From Rhodovibrionaceae bacterium (GTDB lineage: Bacteria; Pseudomonadota; Alphaproteobacteria; Kiloniellales; DSM-21159), in assembly GCA_028279885.1 (NCBI GenBank), contig JANQMX010000079.1, positions 111,370-175,369 of the forward strand: a stretch of DNA of 64,000 bases, read 5' to 3'. Position 1 is the first letter of the stretch, and every line of letters starts with the position of its first letter. The notes below the pieces were generated by a model. The model saw only the letters and a list, made by a program, of their open reading frames with translations. It was not told the origin of the DNA and ran no database searches. A program made the translations under genes and the position numbers. Shown here in pieces: positions 43,796-53,521 of this stretch.

Positions 43796-44983
43796 ATGGA
43801 ATTGCTAGAATCTGCGTTGGCCTTCGCGGTCGTCATGATCGTGTTGTCGACTATTGTGACTGGGATCGTCGAGGCGTTGCTGCGGTTTTTCGGGGTGCGC
43901 CAAAAGACGCTGAGAGCCACCATCGAGTCGCTCTTCGACAAAATCGTATGGCCGCGGCTCGAAGCGCGCCTCAAGCAACAAGCTGCCTCCCGCAAAACAG
44001 CAGGCACTGACGGTGCTGCGAGCGATGTTGAGACGAGCGCGCGCAGTGACTTTGTCAACGGCATGACGTTCAACCCGGCGGCCGGCAGTTCCGACCGGCT
44101 GCTCAGTCATCAGAAGCGGATCGACGTCCTCTCCGTCGTGGCCTTTGCGGAGCGCCTTGGGCGAACCGATGTCGGTCAGGCCATTCTGGCCGAGGGTACC
44201 GCGGCGGTTGAGCCAATCATCCAGGACTTCACACGTAGCTTCGAGCGTTTCAGCAGCGCCGGCAGGGAGGTCTTTCGCAAGAACGCCAAGCAGGCTGCCA
44301 TCGCTGTCGGCATCGTTCTCGCCTTCGCCGCCAACATCGATGCCGGACGTTTGTTCACGACGCTGATGGACAATCCGGACGTGAGACAAAGCCTGATCGA
44401 ACAAGCTGGCGAAGCGGCAGAGGCCAACCAGAAAGCCGTGGCGACGCTGCAAGCTCTCCAAGATCAAATCGCTGAGAATGGCCTGCAGGATAATCAGGCC
44501 GAGGAGATCAAGACGCAGATAGGCGAAATCAAAGGCGGTCTTGAAGCGCTTGCGAGTGAGGGCCTGCCGATCGGACACAGCTTCTATCCCTACTGCACGC
44601 AGGGTACAGTGGGTGATAAGGCTTGCGCCGCGTCACCCGACAATGCAACGCGGGTCGAGAAGGCGGTGAGCTGGGTGCTGCTGACGATCGTTGCCGGCGT
44701 GCTGATCGGCCTCGGTGGGCCTTTCTGGTTCCGTGTCTTCTCCGGCTTGTCGCAGGTCTTCCAAGTGCTGCGCGCCTTCAGGGGTGGCAGCCAGCCTGAG
44801 CAGGCCGTACCTGAAAAACTACCGACCACACCGGCAGCCGAAGCTTCGGCCAAGCCTGAGAGCGTTCTCGATGCCTTCAAGGTGGCCGCAGATGCGCAGG
44901 CGCAGGTGATCGCCCAGCGAAGCGGACAGGTCGCCAGTGGTCAGGCCAACCCTCAGCCCGCTGACGGCGTTCCCCAAACATGA
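43796..44983 (+). CDS. Hypothetical membrane protein with coiled coil
   Basis: Protein of 395 residues starting at an ATG after GGGAAGGGGG. It has an N-terminal membrane segment (ALAFAVVMIVLSTIVTGIVEAL), a second near residue 170 (AAIAVGIVLAFAANIDAGRLF), a glutamine-rich coiled coil (about 205-255), a third membrane segment (VSWVLLTIVAGVLIGLGGPFWF) and a Pro/Ala-rich tail. The pair NIDAGRLF and GGPFWFRVFSGL recurs in uncharacterised bacterial membrane proteins. The function is unknown; it sits among peptidoglycan-active genes. Confidence 0.75.
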   Translation: MELLESALAFAVVMIVLSTIVTGIVEALLRFFGVRQKTLRATIESLFDKIVWPRLEARLKQQAASRKTAGTDGAASDVETSARSDFVNGMTFNPAAGSSDRLLSHQKRIDVLSVVAFAERLGRTDVGQAILAEGTAAVEPIIQDFTRSFERFSSAGREVFRKNAKQAAIAVGIVLAFAANIDAGRLFTTLMDNPDVRQSLIEQAGEAAEANQKAVATLQALQDQIAENGLQDNQAEEIKTQIGEIKGGLEALASEGLPIGHSFYPYCTQGTVGDKACAASPDNATRVEKAVSWVLLTIVAGVLIGLGGPFWFRVFSGLSQVFQVLRAFRGGSQPEQAVPEKLPTTPAAEASAKPESVLDAFKVAADAQAQVIAQRSGQVASGQANPQPADGVPQT

Positions 44984-45316
44984 CCCAAGCCAAGAGCGCC
45001 CATGAAGTGTCGGCGAGCGCCCGGCTTGGGGGAAGGGCCTGGGAAGACTGGCCCGGGGGGCTGACCGTGGCGCCCGCCTGATTCGGAAACTGGCGATTGC
45101 TGCGCCGCAATAGTGTGAAGTGCAACACAAAGAGCAGCCGTCGTTGCCAGATTGACGGTCCGGGATGATGACCATGTACGGCCACTTATTCACATGTCTC
45201 TGTCGTTTGATTTTCCTTCAGCGGGCTTCGAACTGTGAAAGACGCCGCAGTGTCCATGGTCCAGGCATGCGACTTCGAGGCCCTCTTGCAGGTCCAACAC
45301 AACAGAAAGGTGCGTG
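44984..45316. other. Intergenic region inside the hydrolase cluster
   Basis: About 330 bases. CCCAAGCC and GGCTTGGG, 31 bases apart just after the stop, could form a long stem acting as a weak terminator. No gene is seen. A start signal for the next gene lies near 45310. Confidence 0.4.
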
Positions 45317-46273
45317 ATGTTCGAGACGATCTATCTCATGGATCCCAACAACAATGCACTCATCTCGCCTTATACGGTGAAGGGTAAGAGGATTGGGGCG
45401 GCCGAGTCCTTCTCGGTTCGGCTGGCCAGCGTTGTGGTAGCCGAGGACCTGGACGGTTTTCTGGGCGGTAAGAATGATGTCTTCGTGATGACACGCTCGG
45501 CGCTCGGCAAGCGCCCACGAGTCGAGCGCGTTCACTTCTATGGCGAGGAGATCGAGACGGGTAAGCCGATCAGAAACCTCTTTGCCAACCTGGTTTTCGT
45601 CGAGGAGGACTACAATCCGCTTGAGCGTCTCTGGATCGAGCTCAACGTCATCGAGATCGATTCCGACAGCGGAGAGCGCAAGGCAGCGATCAACGCTTTC
45701 CAAAGCATGGCCTCGACCGCCGGGGCGGTCTTTCCGGCCATTGTGCCGTACAGCTTTGCGGCGTCGGCTGCGATCGGCTTGGTGGAGAGACTCGTCTCGG
45801 CTCTCGAAAAGGACGACGAAGTCGTGAAGTTGCCTATTTCCTTGCACGGCAGCGCAGCGATGATCGGTGAAATGCCGCTGCAGGTCGGCACCTACATCGC
45901 CTTTGCCAGACCTGTTAACCCCGCTGGGCTGAAGCTGTCGCAGAGCGGGCTGCTCCAGGGTAGCGCCGCCAAGGGTTTGTCCTACGTCGTCTTCAACGTC
46001 GCCGGTGAAAAGCAGATTAGCCACACCGAGATCACCAGCCAGAGGATCGCGACCTTGCTGACACAACTGCGTGACGGCAATCCACAAGTTGCGAAGAGCG
46101 CCATCGAGTTCCTTGGCGATACGCTCACCGCCTACGGCAACTTCGGCAAGCTGAATCGCTATCTCGAACTGAAGGAAAAGAAGGCGGCAGATCTGACGCC
46201 ACCAGAGAAAGGCGTCATGGACGCCATCAAGAAGATCCCGGAGCTCAAATCCTTTCTTCCCAAGAATACGTAG
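45317..46273 (+). CDS. Hypothetical protein of unknown family
   Basis: Soluble-looking protein of 318 residues beginning MFETIYLMDPNNNAL; a GTG one codon upstream is possible. It contains beta-rich segments such as LWIELNVIEIDSD and KLPISLHGSAAMIGEMPLQV, and a hydrophobic patch FPAIVPYSFAASAAIGLVERLV that could touch the membrane. The C-terminus is helical and lysine-rich. No family is recognised. It lies between the coiled-coil membrane protein and the CHAP-like protein, on the same strand. Confidence 0.75.
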   Translation: MFETIYLMDPNNNALISPYTVKGKRIGAAESFSVRLASVVVAEDLDGFLGGKNDVFVMTRSALGKRPRVERVHFYGEEIETGKPIRNLFANLVFVEEDYNPLERLWIELNVIEIDSDSGERKAAINAFQSMASTAGAVFPAIVPYSFAASAAIGLVERLVSALEKDDEVVKLPISLHGSAAMIGEMPLQVGTYIAFARPVNPAGLKLSQSGLLQGSAAKGLSYVVFNVAGEKQISHTEITSQRIATLLTQLRDGNPQVAKSAIEFLGDTLTAYGNFGKLNRYLELKEKKAADLTPPEKGVMDAIKKIPELKSFLPKNT

Positions 46274-46350
46274 CGGGCGCATCTCCCCTCCTTGAGCGCT
46301 CGTTGCATGGATCGTCACAGAAGGAGCAACGGCAGGCGGGAGAAGGACCC

Positions 46351-47151
46351 ATGACTTTGTTGCAGAAATGGTTGCCGAAGGAGTTGCGGCGAGAACGGGA
46401 AGCCATTGCCAAAGGGAGCTTTGTCGCAATTGCGCGCGACGGCATTGGCCCACGCAAGAAGGCACGTGTCAGGCTGGTGCAGGAGTGGCTGTGCTTCGGC
46501 AACCACCAGATTGCCGTCGATGGCGATTTCGGCCCGGCGACCGAACAAGCGGTGCGGGACTTCCGCGCTGCAGAGGGCTTGGCGGCCGGCGGCACAGTGG
46601 ATGGCGAGACCTTTGCGGCTCTGACCGCGCCGATGGTGGCCGCACTGCAGCCTCTCGATGGGCCGCCTGCAACGCTCGGCGCAGCCATGCTCGGTCACGC
46701 CCGCCGGCATCTGGCCCAGCACCCCGTCGAGATCGGTGGTGAGAACCGTGGGCCCTGGGTGCGGCTCTACATGGACGGCAATGAGGGCGCAGACTGGCCC
46801 TGGTGCGCCGGCTTCGTCACCTTCCTGCTACGCCAGGCCTGCGGCAGCTTCGGGAGCGAGATGCCTATCGAAGGCTCATTCAGCTGCGACCAGTTGGCTA
46901 AGCAGGCCAAAAAGGCTGGGCACTTCGTGTCCGAGAGCGAGCGTCCCGAAAGCGACCTCAGGCCAGGGACGATCTTCCTTCGGCGCAAGTCTGCGAAAGA
47001 CTGGACCCACACCGGCGTGGTGACAGCATTCGAAGCGGAGCAGTTCCGGACCATCGAAGGCAACACTGACGCCAGCGGCAGTCGCAACGGCTTCGAGGTC
47101 TGTCGGAAAATCCGTGCTTTCAAAAAACGAGACTTCATTCGTATCGATTGA
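46351..47151 (+). CDS. Peptidoglycan-binding domain plus CHAP-like amidase protein
   Basis: Protein of 266 residues, ATG after GAGAAGGACCC. Residues about 35-95 are a PG_binding_1 domain (VRLVQEWLCFGNHQIAVDGD, then FGPATEQAVRDFRAAEGL). The second half resembles a CHAP/NlpC-like cysteine peptidase: WPWCAGFVTFLLRQA with the catalytic cysteine and DWTHTGVVTAF with the histidine, then RTIEGNTDASGSRNG. It probably binds and cleaves cell-wall peptides. No signal peptide. It ends the plus-strand cluster. Confidence 0.82.
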   Translation: MTLLQKWLPKELRREREAIAKGSFVAIARDGIGPRKKARVRLVQEWLCFGNHQIAVDGDFGPATEQAVRDFRAAEGLAAGGTVDGETFAALTAPMVAALQPLDGPPATLGAAMLGHARRHLAQHPVEIGGENRGPWVRLYMDGNEGADWPWCAGFVTFLLRQACGSFGSEMPIEGSFSCDQLAKQAKKAGHFVSESERPESDLRPGTIFLRRKSAKDWTHTGVVTAFEAEQFRTIEGNTDASGSRNGFEVCRKIRAFKKRDFIRID

Positions 47152-47184
47152 AGGGAACGGTGAAGCCAGCGGGTGCAGAGAAGC

Positions 47185-47613
47185 CTACTGTGCGGCCTGC
47201 AGCTTGGGCCCTGCGTCCGCTGCATTGGTTTCCATTTCCTGTCGGCTCCGCGTGATGGCTCGGCGGTAAAAGGTGAGGCTTTTCTGCAGGCGGCTTAGGT
47301 AGAAGCGAACGTTGTCCGCATCACCGCGCTGGCGGTAGGCGCGCACGAGACGCAGGCAGGCGCGCACTCGCTCCCGTGCCTCCGTGGGCCAAGGCGTGTC
47401 GAGCGGCGAGCCACGGCCAGTGGCCGTAAGAACGAAGACCGACAGCCGCTCTTCACGCTCGAGCCCTTCTTCGTGAGCCCGCTCCCGCATCCGGGGGTAG
47501 GCGGCCAGCGGCCGCCCACGCCAGCGCTCCCAAGCTTCTTCGCAGCGCTCTAACTGGGTCAGAGCGTCGCGGCGCAGCTGTTTTTCCGCCGGTGCGAAAG
47601 GCGGATAGATCAT
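47185..47613 (-). CDS. Small basic hypothetical protein behind an operator-like promoter
   Basis: Protein of 142 residues, helical, rich in Arg and Glu: LRRDALTQLERCEEAWERW, RERVRACLRLVRAYRQRGDADNVRFYL. The ATG at 47613 follows GGAGACGGG. No family or DNA-binding motif is recognised. It has a near-consensus promoter at 47656-47684 whose spacer contains a half-site also found at the phage-like repressor operator at the right edge, so it may be repressed by that protein. Confidence 0.7.
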   Translation of the reverse strand: MIYPPFAPAEKQLRRDALTQLERCEEAWERWRGRPLAAYPRMRERAHEEGLEREERLSVFVLTATGRGSPLDTPWPTEARERVRACLRLVRAYRQRGDADNVRFYLSRLQKSLTFYRRAITRSRQEMETNAADAGPKLQAAQ

Positions 47614-47655
47614 CACCCGTCTCCAATCTCAAGCTGTGGCAGCGTGTCGATTCCT

Positions 47656-47684
47656 ATTATTGTGATTATAGCAATATATGTCAA
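47656..47684 (-). promoter_or_regulatory. Strong promoter with embedded repressor half-site
   Basis: On the minus strand, -35 TTGACA (47679-47684), 17-base spacer and -10 AATAAT (47656-47661), about 40 bases upstream of the 142-residue gene. On the plus strand the spacer holds TGTGATTATAGCAA (47661-47674). Thirteen of these 14 bases match TGTGATTATCGCAA at 63796-63809. Confidence 0.65.
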
Positions 47685-48251
47685 TGCGATTCGGGCAACA
47701 CTTGACCCTTATGGCTTGTGAAACGAGCCGTTTGGGGTCTGCCTCTGCTGCCACGGCACACTGGTTGTTTCCGGGCACAGGCCGTTCGAACCATGCCTGG
47801 GTTGGCAGAAGGAAAAGCGGCGCGCCAACAAGAGAGTGTCGCCAAGCCTTACCTTTGTGCAGTCTTCTGTCGCCGGAAGGGAAGCACCTTACGTAAAGTT
47901 GCGTTCTGGCTAGCCTCAACTTTGTTCCGGGTTTTGCCGGTCGACGGCGGCGCCTGGTCTTGCTATAGACACGCCTCGCTTTAGAGGAGCGTTCGATGAT
48001 CTTTGCATGGATGACATCGCCGGTCGGCTGACGTCCTTCCTGTCGGGGTAGATCCCCACCGGGGTGATACGTCAGGCCGTTTCCGGCTCTCTCCCGCCTT
48101 CCCTCGCGAAGGGCCATGGGCCCGTGCAGGCAGGGTGCGGCACCCCAATTCGATCATCGTGTTTCCGGACAGCACCACAGCCTGAGCCTCGGCATCGCCG
48201 TCCGGTCCATCTTCCGCAGCCTCTGCGGATCTGCACCTCGGAGCGTTCCCC
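47685..48251. other. Intergenic region before the ABC exporter
   Basis: About 570 bases with no convincing protein on either strand; the open frames present have random-looking composition. I found no RNA gene or strong repeat. The exporter promoter must lie in its right part. Confidence 0.45.
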
Positions 48252-50195
48252 ATGGCCCGTCAAGCCACCTTCGGCCGCCGCACTATGACCGGTTGGCGCA
48301 CGCCTTCTTGGACCCGACGTCTGTTCGACTGGGCCGAGGGGCTGGTCGATCCTTTCATCGAGCCCAAAGGCAACCCGCCCGCCAGCTTCTGGGGCTTCGT
48401 GCTCGATCACTTGCGGCCCTACCGTCGGGTACTGGTGGCGGCCGGGCTCGCCGGCATGTGCGCCGCTCTGCTCGAAACCGGACTGGTCTACTACGCTGGC
48501 TACCTGGTCGACAGCATGGAAGGGCTCGGGCCCGACAACTTCCTCTCGGTGCACGGCCTGGAGCTCCTGCTTGTGGCGCTCGCCATCCTCTTGGTGCGGC
48601 CGCTCTTCGTCATCATCCATATCGGCCTGTTGAGCCACGGGATGTCGGTCAACCTGGTGGAGCAAATTCGTTGGCGTGCCCATTGTCACCTTTTGGGCCA
48701 GTCCATCGGCTTCTTCCAGAACGACTATGCCGGGCGTATCGCCAACCGGGTGATGCAGACGTCGCCTGCCATCGAGGACTCCGCCTACATGGCGCTGGAG
48801 GCAATCTGGTACGCCTCGATTTACTTCATCGGCGCGTCCATCGTGTTGGCCGGGGCCGACTGGCGCCTCGTTATCCCGCTCCTGGTCTGGGTGGCTCTTT
48901 ACGTTTGGCTGCTTGGCACCCTCATCCCCAAGATCGGCGAGGCCTCGCGGCGCAACTCTGAGTCCCGCTCCCTGGTCACTGGGCGCATCGTAGACGCCTA
49001 CACCAACATGGAGACGGTGAAGCTCTTTGCTCATGCTGAGCGCGAGAAGGCCTTCGCCAAGTCCGCCATGCGGGTGCACCGCTTGCGCTTCTCGCGCCTG
49101 CTACGGCTGATGAGCTTGATGACCGCCAGCCTGGCGCTGATCAACGGTGTGCTCATGGTTTGCACCGTTGGGCTGGCCATCTGGCTGTGGAGCGCGGGCG
49201 AGAGCAGCATCGGTACTGTCGCCGCGGCGGCAGCGCTGACCACGCGGCTCATCTTTATGACCGGCTGGATCATGTGGGTGACGTCCCAGCTCTTCCAGAA
49301 CGCTGGCATCGTGCAGGAGGGGATGGAGACCATCTGTCAGCCCCATCAGATCCGCGACGAGGCGGGCACGCCTGACCTCGACGTGCACGCGGGCGGTCTG
49401 CGCTTCGAGGACGTGCACCACCACTACGGCAGGGGAGCCGGCGGGCTCGACGGCGTCGATCTCAGTATCGCGCCTGGCGAGCGGGTCGGTCTGGTCGGCC
49501 GCTCGGGCGCCGGAAAATCGACGCTGATCGGTCTCTTGCTGCGGTTCCACGAGCGCGAGGGCGGCCACATCCTGATTGACGATCAGGCGGTCGACCAGGT
49601 GACTCAGAGCTCGCTGCGCCAGCAGATCGCGGTGGTGACCCAAGACACCTCGCTGCTGCATCGCTCAGTGCGCGACAACATCCTCTACGGCCGGCCTGAG
49701 GCTAGCCAGGAGGAGGTGGAGCGCGCTGCCCGGCGGGTCTCGGCCCACGAGTTCATCCTGGAGCTGGCCGACCCCACGGGGCGCAAGGGCTACGATGCTC
49801 ATGTGGGTGAGCGTGGGGTGAAGCTCTCGGGCGGCCAGCGGCAGCGCATCGCGCTGGCGCGGGCGGTGCTCAAGGACGCGCCCATCCTGGTGCTCGACGA
49901 GGCGACTTCGGCGCTGGACTCTGAGGCCGAAGCGGAGATCCAAGAAGCGCTGGAGACCTTGATGGTCGGCAAGACGGTGATCGCAATCGCCCACCGCCTG
50001 TCCACCCTCCGGCGTATGGACCGCATTGTGGTGCTGGACGACGGCCGCATCGCCGAGCAGGGCACCCACGATCAACTCCTCGCGATGGACGGCCTCTATG
50101 CCGGCTTCTGGCGACGCCAGTCCGGCGGCTTCATCCGCACGGAGGAAGACGAGGCGGCGGAGGGTACACAAGCGCCGGAGCGTGCGGCGGAGTAG
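48252..50195 (+). CDS. ABC exporter, fused membrane and ATPase domains
   Basis: Homodimeric-type exporter of 647 residues. Six membrane segments (residues about 50-340) precede a nucleotide-binding domain with Walker [10 protein letters not shown], the signature [14 protein letters not shown], Walker [17 protein letters not shown] and the switch histidine in [10 protein letters not shown]. The first 45 residues are a basic cytoplasmic extension. It resembles MsbA/multidrug-type exporters; the substrate is unknown. The following ferritin gene is 178 bases away and probably separate. Confidence 0.95.
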   Translation: MARQATFGRRTMTGWRTPSWTRRLFDWAEGLVDPFIEPKGNPPASFWGFVLDHLRPYRRVLVAAGLAGMCAALLETGLVYYAGYLVDSMEGLGPDNFLSVHGLELLLVALAILLVRPLFVIIHIGLLSHGMSVNLVEQIRWRAHCHLLGQSIGFFQNDYAGRIANRVMQTSPAIEDSAYMALEAIWYASIYFIGASIVLAGADWRLVIPLLVWVALYVWLLGTLIPKIGEASRRNSESRSLVTGRIVDAYTNMETVKLFAHAEREKAFAKSAMRVHRLRFSRLLRLMSLMTASLALINGVLMVCTVGLAIWLWSAGESSIGTVAAAAALTTRLIFMTGWIMWVTSQLFQNAGIVQEGMETICQPHQIRDEAGTPDLDVHAGGLRFEDVHHHYGRGAGGLDGVDLSIAPGERVGLVGRSGAGKSTLIGLLLRFHEREGGHILIDDQAVDQVTQSSLRQQIAVVTQDTSLLHRSVRDNILYGRPEASQEEVERAARRVSAHEFILELADPTGRKGYDAHVGERGVKLSGGQRQRIALARAVLKDAPILVLDEATSALDSEAEAEIQEALETLMVGKTVIAIAHRLSTLRRMDRIVVLDDGRIAEQGTHDQLLAMDGLYAGFWRRQSGGFIRTEEDEAAEGTQAPERAAE

Positions 50196-50373
50196 TGGGG
50201 AAGGGGAGTGGGGGCGGCTCCACTCCCTTTTCACCCTTCGACAGGGGCATGGGCCTCGTGCTGGGCGCCTCCCTGTCAGTCACGATCGTTCTTGACGGCG
50301 GTGGGCTGAGATTGCGAATAGTCCGCATTCTTAGTGCTGACAACATGATCTCGGGCGGAAGGGGAGGACAGCA

Positions 50374-50877
50374 ATGCCGATGCCGTTGAACGCGCAGGTT
50401 GCCGAGGCGCTCAATCAACAGGTCAACAACGAGCTCAAGGCGAGCCATGTCTACCGCGCCATGGCGGCCTACTTCGACGGGCAGGAGCTTCCGGGCTTCG
50501 CCAGTTGGTTTCGTGGCCACGCGACCGAAGAGGTCGGCCACGCCATGCGGCTCTACGATCATCTGGTGAAACGAGATGCACGGGTTGAGCTGAGCGGCAT
50601 TGACCAGCCGCCCAAGGACTACGTCTCCGCAGAGGCAGCCGTTGCCTCCGCGCTTGATATGGAGAGCGAGGTCACCGGGCAGATCAACGCGCTCTTCGAA
50701 CTCGTCCACGAGAGCAAGGAGTACGGCACGCAGCCGGTCCTGCACTGGTTCCTCGAGGAACAGGTTCAGGAGGAGGATCTCTTTCGCCGCCTGCTCGACC
50801 AGGTGAAGGCGGCGGAGGACAGCCGCTGGCACCTCCTAATGCTGGACCAGGAACTGGCTGGCCGCCAAGAGGCATAG
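50374..50877 (+). CDS. Ferritin (non-haem)
   Basis: Iron-storage protein of 167 residues. Ferroxidase ligands are visible in NQQVNNELKASHVYRAMAAY (Glu), GHATEEVGHAMRLYDHL (Glu and His) and FLEEQVQEEDLFRRLLDQ (Glu). The ordering and length fit FtnA rather than bacterioferritin, as no haem-ligand methionine is evident at the dimer interface. It has a clear ribosome-binding site, GGAAGGGGAGGA. Confidence 0.95.
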   Translation: MPMPLNAQVAEALNQQVNNELKASHVYRAMAAYFDGQELPGFASWFRGHATEEVGHAMRLYDHLVKRDARVELSGIDQPPKDYVSAEAAVASALDMESEVTGQINALFELVHESKEYGTQPVLHWFLEEQVQEEDLFRRLLDQVKAAEDSRWHLLMLDQELAGRQEA

Positions 50878-50916
50878 AGGTCTGGCGGAGCGCCTACGGA
50901 TCGAAGGCGGGTCTCA

Positions 50917-51498
50917 CTACTGCGCTGGCGGTTCCGGTTCACCATCGAGGAAGGCACGGCTGCCCGGGTGCCAGGGCAGCGAGACAGCGCCTTCCGCTGT
51001 GGCGGCTTGAGTCGCCGTTCCCTCGGTCTCGGGCATCAGTCGTGAGCCAAAGAGAGCCTCCGTGATCAGCCAGGCATGACGCTTTGGCAGCTCGGCGTGG
51101 GCCACGAGCATGTATGCCTCCATCTTGGCCAGCCGTTGCAGGGGCTGGGCGCCGTAGGGAGCGAAAGCGCCGGCCCCGCTGGCCATGGCGAAGGCCTCGT
51201 CGCGGCCCAGGACGGTGACGAACAGCTGCCCGGTACCGATCAGGCTGGCGAGGCGCTCGGGATGCGGTGCCCGTGCGACCCGGGCCTTGGCTTTGGGCAG
51301 GTGTTCGGCGAGCACGGCCACCGCCTCTTGCGCCAGGGCATAGGTCTCCGGGTCGCCCTTGTGGCAGCCGATCAGGAGATGTGCTTGGCGGTAGATGTCC
51401 CAATGGCGGTAGGGCGTGTGGCCGGTGAGGACCAGGCTCGCACCGGCCAGCAGAACCGCCCGTCCCAGAAAAGCCCGCCTTGGAAGGACCCGCCTCAT
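50917..51498 (-). CDS. TAXI-like periplasmic binding-protein fragment or homologue
   Basis: Exported protein of 193 residues with a twin-arginine-like N-terminus (PRRAFLGRAVLLAGASLVLTG). The C-terminal half recalls TAXI-type solute-binding proteins: AYMLVAHAELPKRHAWLITEALF, and SLPWHPGSRAFLDG, where TAXI proteins carry PLHPGA. At this length it lacks the first lobe of a complete binding protein, so it is either a shortened homologue or a distinct small protein. It starts 12 bases after the acetamidase stop and is probably cotranscribed with it. Confidence 0.6.
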   Translation of the reverse strand: MRRVLPRRAFLGRAVLLAGASLVLTGHTPYRHWDIYRQAHLLIGCHKGDPETYALAQEAVAVLAEHLPKAKARVARAPHPERLASLIGTGQLFVTVLGRDEAFAMASGAGAFAPYGAQPLQRLAKMEAYMLVAHAELPKRHAWLITEALFGSRLMPETEGTATQAATAEGAVSLPWHPGSRAFLDGEPEPPAQ

Positions 51499-51509
51499 GT
51501 CAGGCCGGT

Positions 51510-52790
51510 TCACTCTTCGAAGACGTCCAGGTTGAGCACTGCCGTCATTACGAAGTTCGGCACGTCCACCACCTGGCCTACGCGCAGGTCGACGGCGACG
51601 CTGGCCAGGATATAGGCCTGCTCGGAGGTCAGGCCGTGCTCGCGCTGGATATAGGCGATCATCTTGATCAGGGCATCGCGCGCGGCGAGCGTCAGGTCCT
51701 CGGAGAGGTTCTCGAGCCCCGCGATCTCTTCGGAGTCGATATAGCTGTGGGTCGGCGGGATGGTCCCGGCTTCCTTCAGCGGCAGGCCGATCGTTTGATA
51801 GAAGCGCGAGGGCTCCATGCGCTTGATCTGGTCGCCGCCTTCCACCTCGGGGCCTTGTATAACGGCGCCCTGGCCCTTGCGGATCTCAGTGGTCAGGGTC
51901 ACCACGCCGCCCATCTCGATGGCGGTGCCGGAGACCTCGCCGTCGCCCTGCGCGAAGTGCAGGTCGCCGACGAAGAGGCCGCAGCCCTCGACGAAGCAGG
52001 GAAACAGCATGGTGGTGCCGACCTGCATCTGCTGCACATCCATGTTGCCGCCGTTCTCCCGCGGCGGGATGGTGCGCAGGCAGTCGTCCCTATGGCTGCC
52101 CTGGGGGCCACAGACGGCGGTCGGCAAGGCGCCGGTCGGCTCGGGCGGAAGGGCGACGCCGCCGGCCGCGGCCAGCGCCGCTTCGCGTGCTTTCCAGGCC
52201 TGTACCTCTGCCTCGCCCGGCAGCACCCCGACCGAGCCCATGAAGGCCTCGTAGGGGATCTTGATGCCCGGCATGTCTTCGGAGACGGCGTTGAGCCGCG
52301 ACAGGCGCCAGTTCACCAGATAGGGCTCGGTATAGAGATCGCGCAGGAAGCCGAAGCCCGGCACGATCACCGTATAGCCGTACTGGTCGGGCTCGATGTC
52401 CATTAAGGTCACCGCCAGCACGTCGCCGCGCTCCGCGCCTTCGATGTAGACCGGCCCGGTCATGGGATGCACCAGGCTGAGGTCGAGGGCGGCGAGATCG
52501 TCTGCGTTGGAGTCCAGGGTCAGGTCAGAGTCCAGCGCATCGCGGGTGTGCATGACGATGATGTCGCCCGGCTTGGCGCGGGCTGCCGGCGGGATCTCCG
52601 GATGGAAGCGGTTGAAGCAGTTGGGGTCTTGGGCGCAATGGTCGCCCTCCTTGTCGATCACCACGCGGGTCTGCCAAGTGACCTCCGTGGTGTCGGCCAG
52701 GGCGGTGGCGGCGCCGGCAAGCGCCGCGGCAGCCGTCCCTGCCGCCAGCAGGGCGAGCGTCGAAACGGCACGTCGGATGGGATGCATCAT
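51510..52790 (-). CDS. Exported acetamidase/formamidase-family protein
   Basis: Amidase-family protein of 426 residues with a signal peptide (TLALLAAGTAAAALAGAATALA). The FmdA/AmdA core is shown by RAKPGDIIVMHTRDALDSD, VHPMTGPVYIEGAERGDVLAVTLMD (two blocks), GCGLFVGDLHFAQGDGEVSG and ASVAVDLRVGQVVDVPN. The family hydrolyses formamide, acetamide and related amides, normally in the cytoplasm; export here is unusual. The ATG at 52790 follows AAGGAGG. A TAXI-like gene follows it. Confidence 0.88.
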   Translation of the reverse strand: MMHPIRRAVSTLALLAAGTAAAALAGAATALADTTEVTWQTRVVIDKEGDHCAQDPNCFNRFHPEIPPAARAKPGDIIVMHTRDALDSDLTLDSNADDLAALDLSLVHPMTGPVYIEGAERGDVLAVTLMDIEPDQYGYTVIVPGFGFLRDLYTEPYLVNWRLSRLNAVSEDMPGIKIPYEAFMGSVGVLPGEAEVQAWKAREAALAAAGGVALPPEPTGALPTAVCGPQGSHRDDCLRTIPPRENGGNMDVQQMQVGTTMLFPCFVEGCGLFVGDLHFAQGDGEVSGTAIEMGGVVTLTTEIRKGQGAVIQGPEVEGGDQIKRMEPSRFYQTIGLPLKEAGTIPPTHSYIDSEEIAGLENLSEDLTLAARDALIKMIAYIQREHGLTSEQAYILASVAVDLRVGQVVDVPNFVMTAVLNLDVFEE

Positions 52791-53002
52791 GGTGGGGCCT
52801 CCTTGCACGGTCGTTCTTCTTGATCTTCCCGTTGTCTAGACGATGACGGGAAATGGACGGCTTGGCCAGCGTCTTGTCCGGCAGGGCTGCCTTGCGGCGC
52901 CACTCCCTGTTACCCCGGCCCCCGAGCCGGGGTCCATTCCTAAGCCTGCGCGGAATGGTTAAGAGGAAGGCGCGGTGCTGCCACGGCGTGGCTTCTCGTT
53001 CC

Positions 53003-53440
53003 TCAGTCCTCCAGCGGCGGAAGCCAGGTGAGCGAGGAATGGTGCAACGAGATGAGAACGCGCCCGTCCAGCTTGTGATAGGCGAAGGTATAGTCGGCGC
53101 GGGTCGCGTTGCCGTCCCCATCGATGAAGGTGTAGTGCCCCATATCTTTATAGCCGAGGCCGCCCGCCTTCAGGATGGGACCGGCCGCGCTCTGGAATTC
53201 CACGCGCTTCCAACCTCGATTGAGAAAGCCATCGTCGTTGGGATAGTTGGGATCGCCGCCTACGAAGTAAGACCGCGTGCCGGCGCGATCGAGCCGAATG
53301 ACGTCCGCCAAGGTTGGCTTGAACAGGAGAGGCTCGTCCGGTGCGCCGAAATCGTAGAGGTCCAACAGCCGGTCGACATCGCGCTCTGTGACGTACTTGG
53401 CCCAAGCACGCTGCGCGGCGACGACCTCCGCCTTGGTCAT
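53003..53440 (-). CDS. NTF2-like (SnoaL-type) protein
   Basis: Small soluble protein of 145 residues with features of the NTF2-like fold: an N-terminal helix AAQRAWAKYVTERDVDRLLDLYD, then LFKPTLADVIR, and C-terminal strands DYTFAYHKLDGRVLISLHHSSLTW. It may act as a ketosteroid-isomerase-like enzyme or ligand carrier; the family is too broad to say more. It is divergent from the AraC gene. Confidence 0.7.
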   Translation of the reverse strand: MTKAEVVAAQRAWAKYVTERDVDRLLDLYDFGAPDEPLLFKPTLADVIRLDRAGTRSYFVGGDPNYPNDDGFLNRGWKRVEFQSAAGPILKAGGLGYKDMGHYTFIDGDGNATRADYTFAYHKLDGRVLISLHHSSLTWLPPLED

Positions 53441-53495
53441 GGGCTCGTAAATCCGCTCGGAAACGGCTCCGACTCCCCTTTGGCTGGCTGACCAG

Positions 53496-53521
53496 CAAGT
53501 CTAGCGAAAGCGATAGACTTG
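53496..53521. repeat. Inverted repeat with GAAA loop
   Basis: CAAGTCTA/TAGACTTG, a perfect 8-bp stem around GCGAAAGCGA, whose inner GC-GAAA-GC can pair further. It lies 56 bases upstream of the NTF2-like gene start. The function is unknown. Confidence 0.5.
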
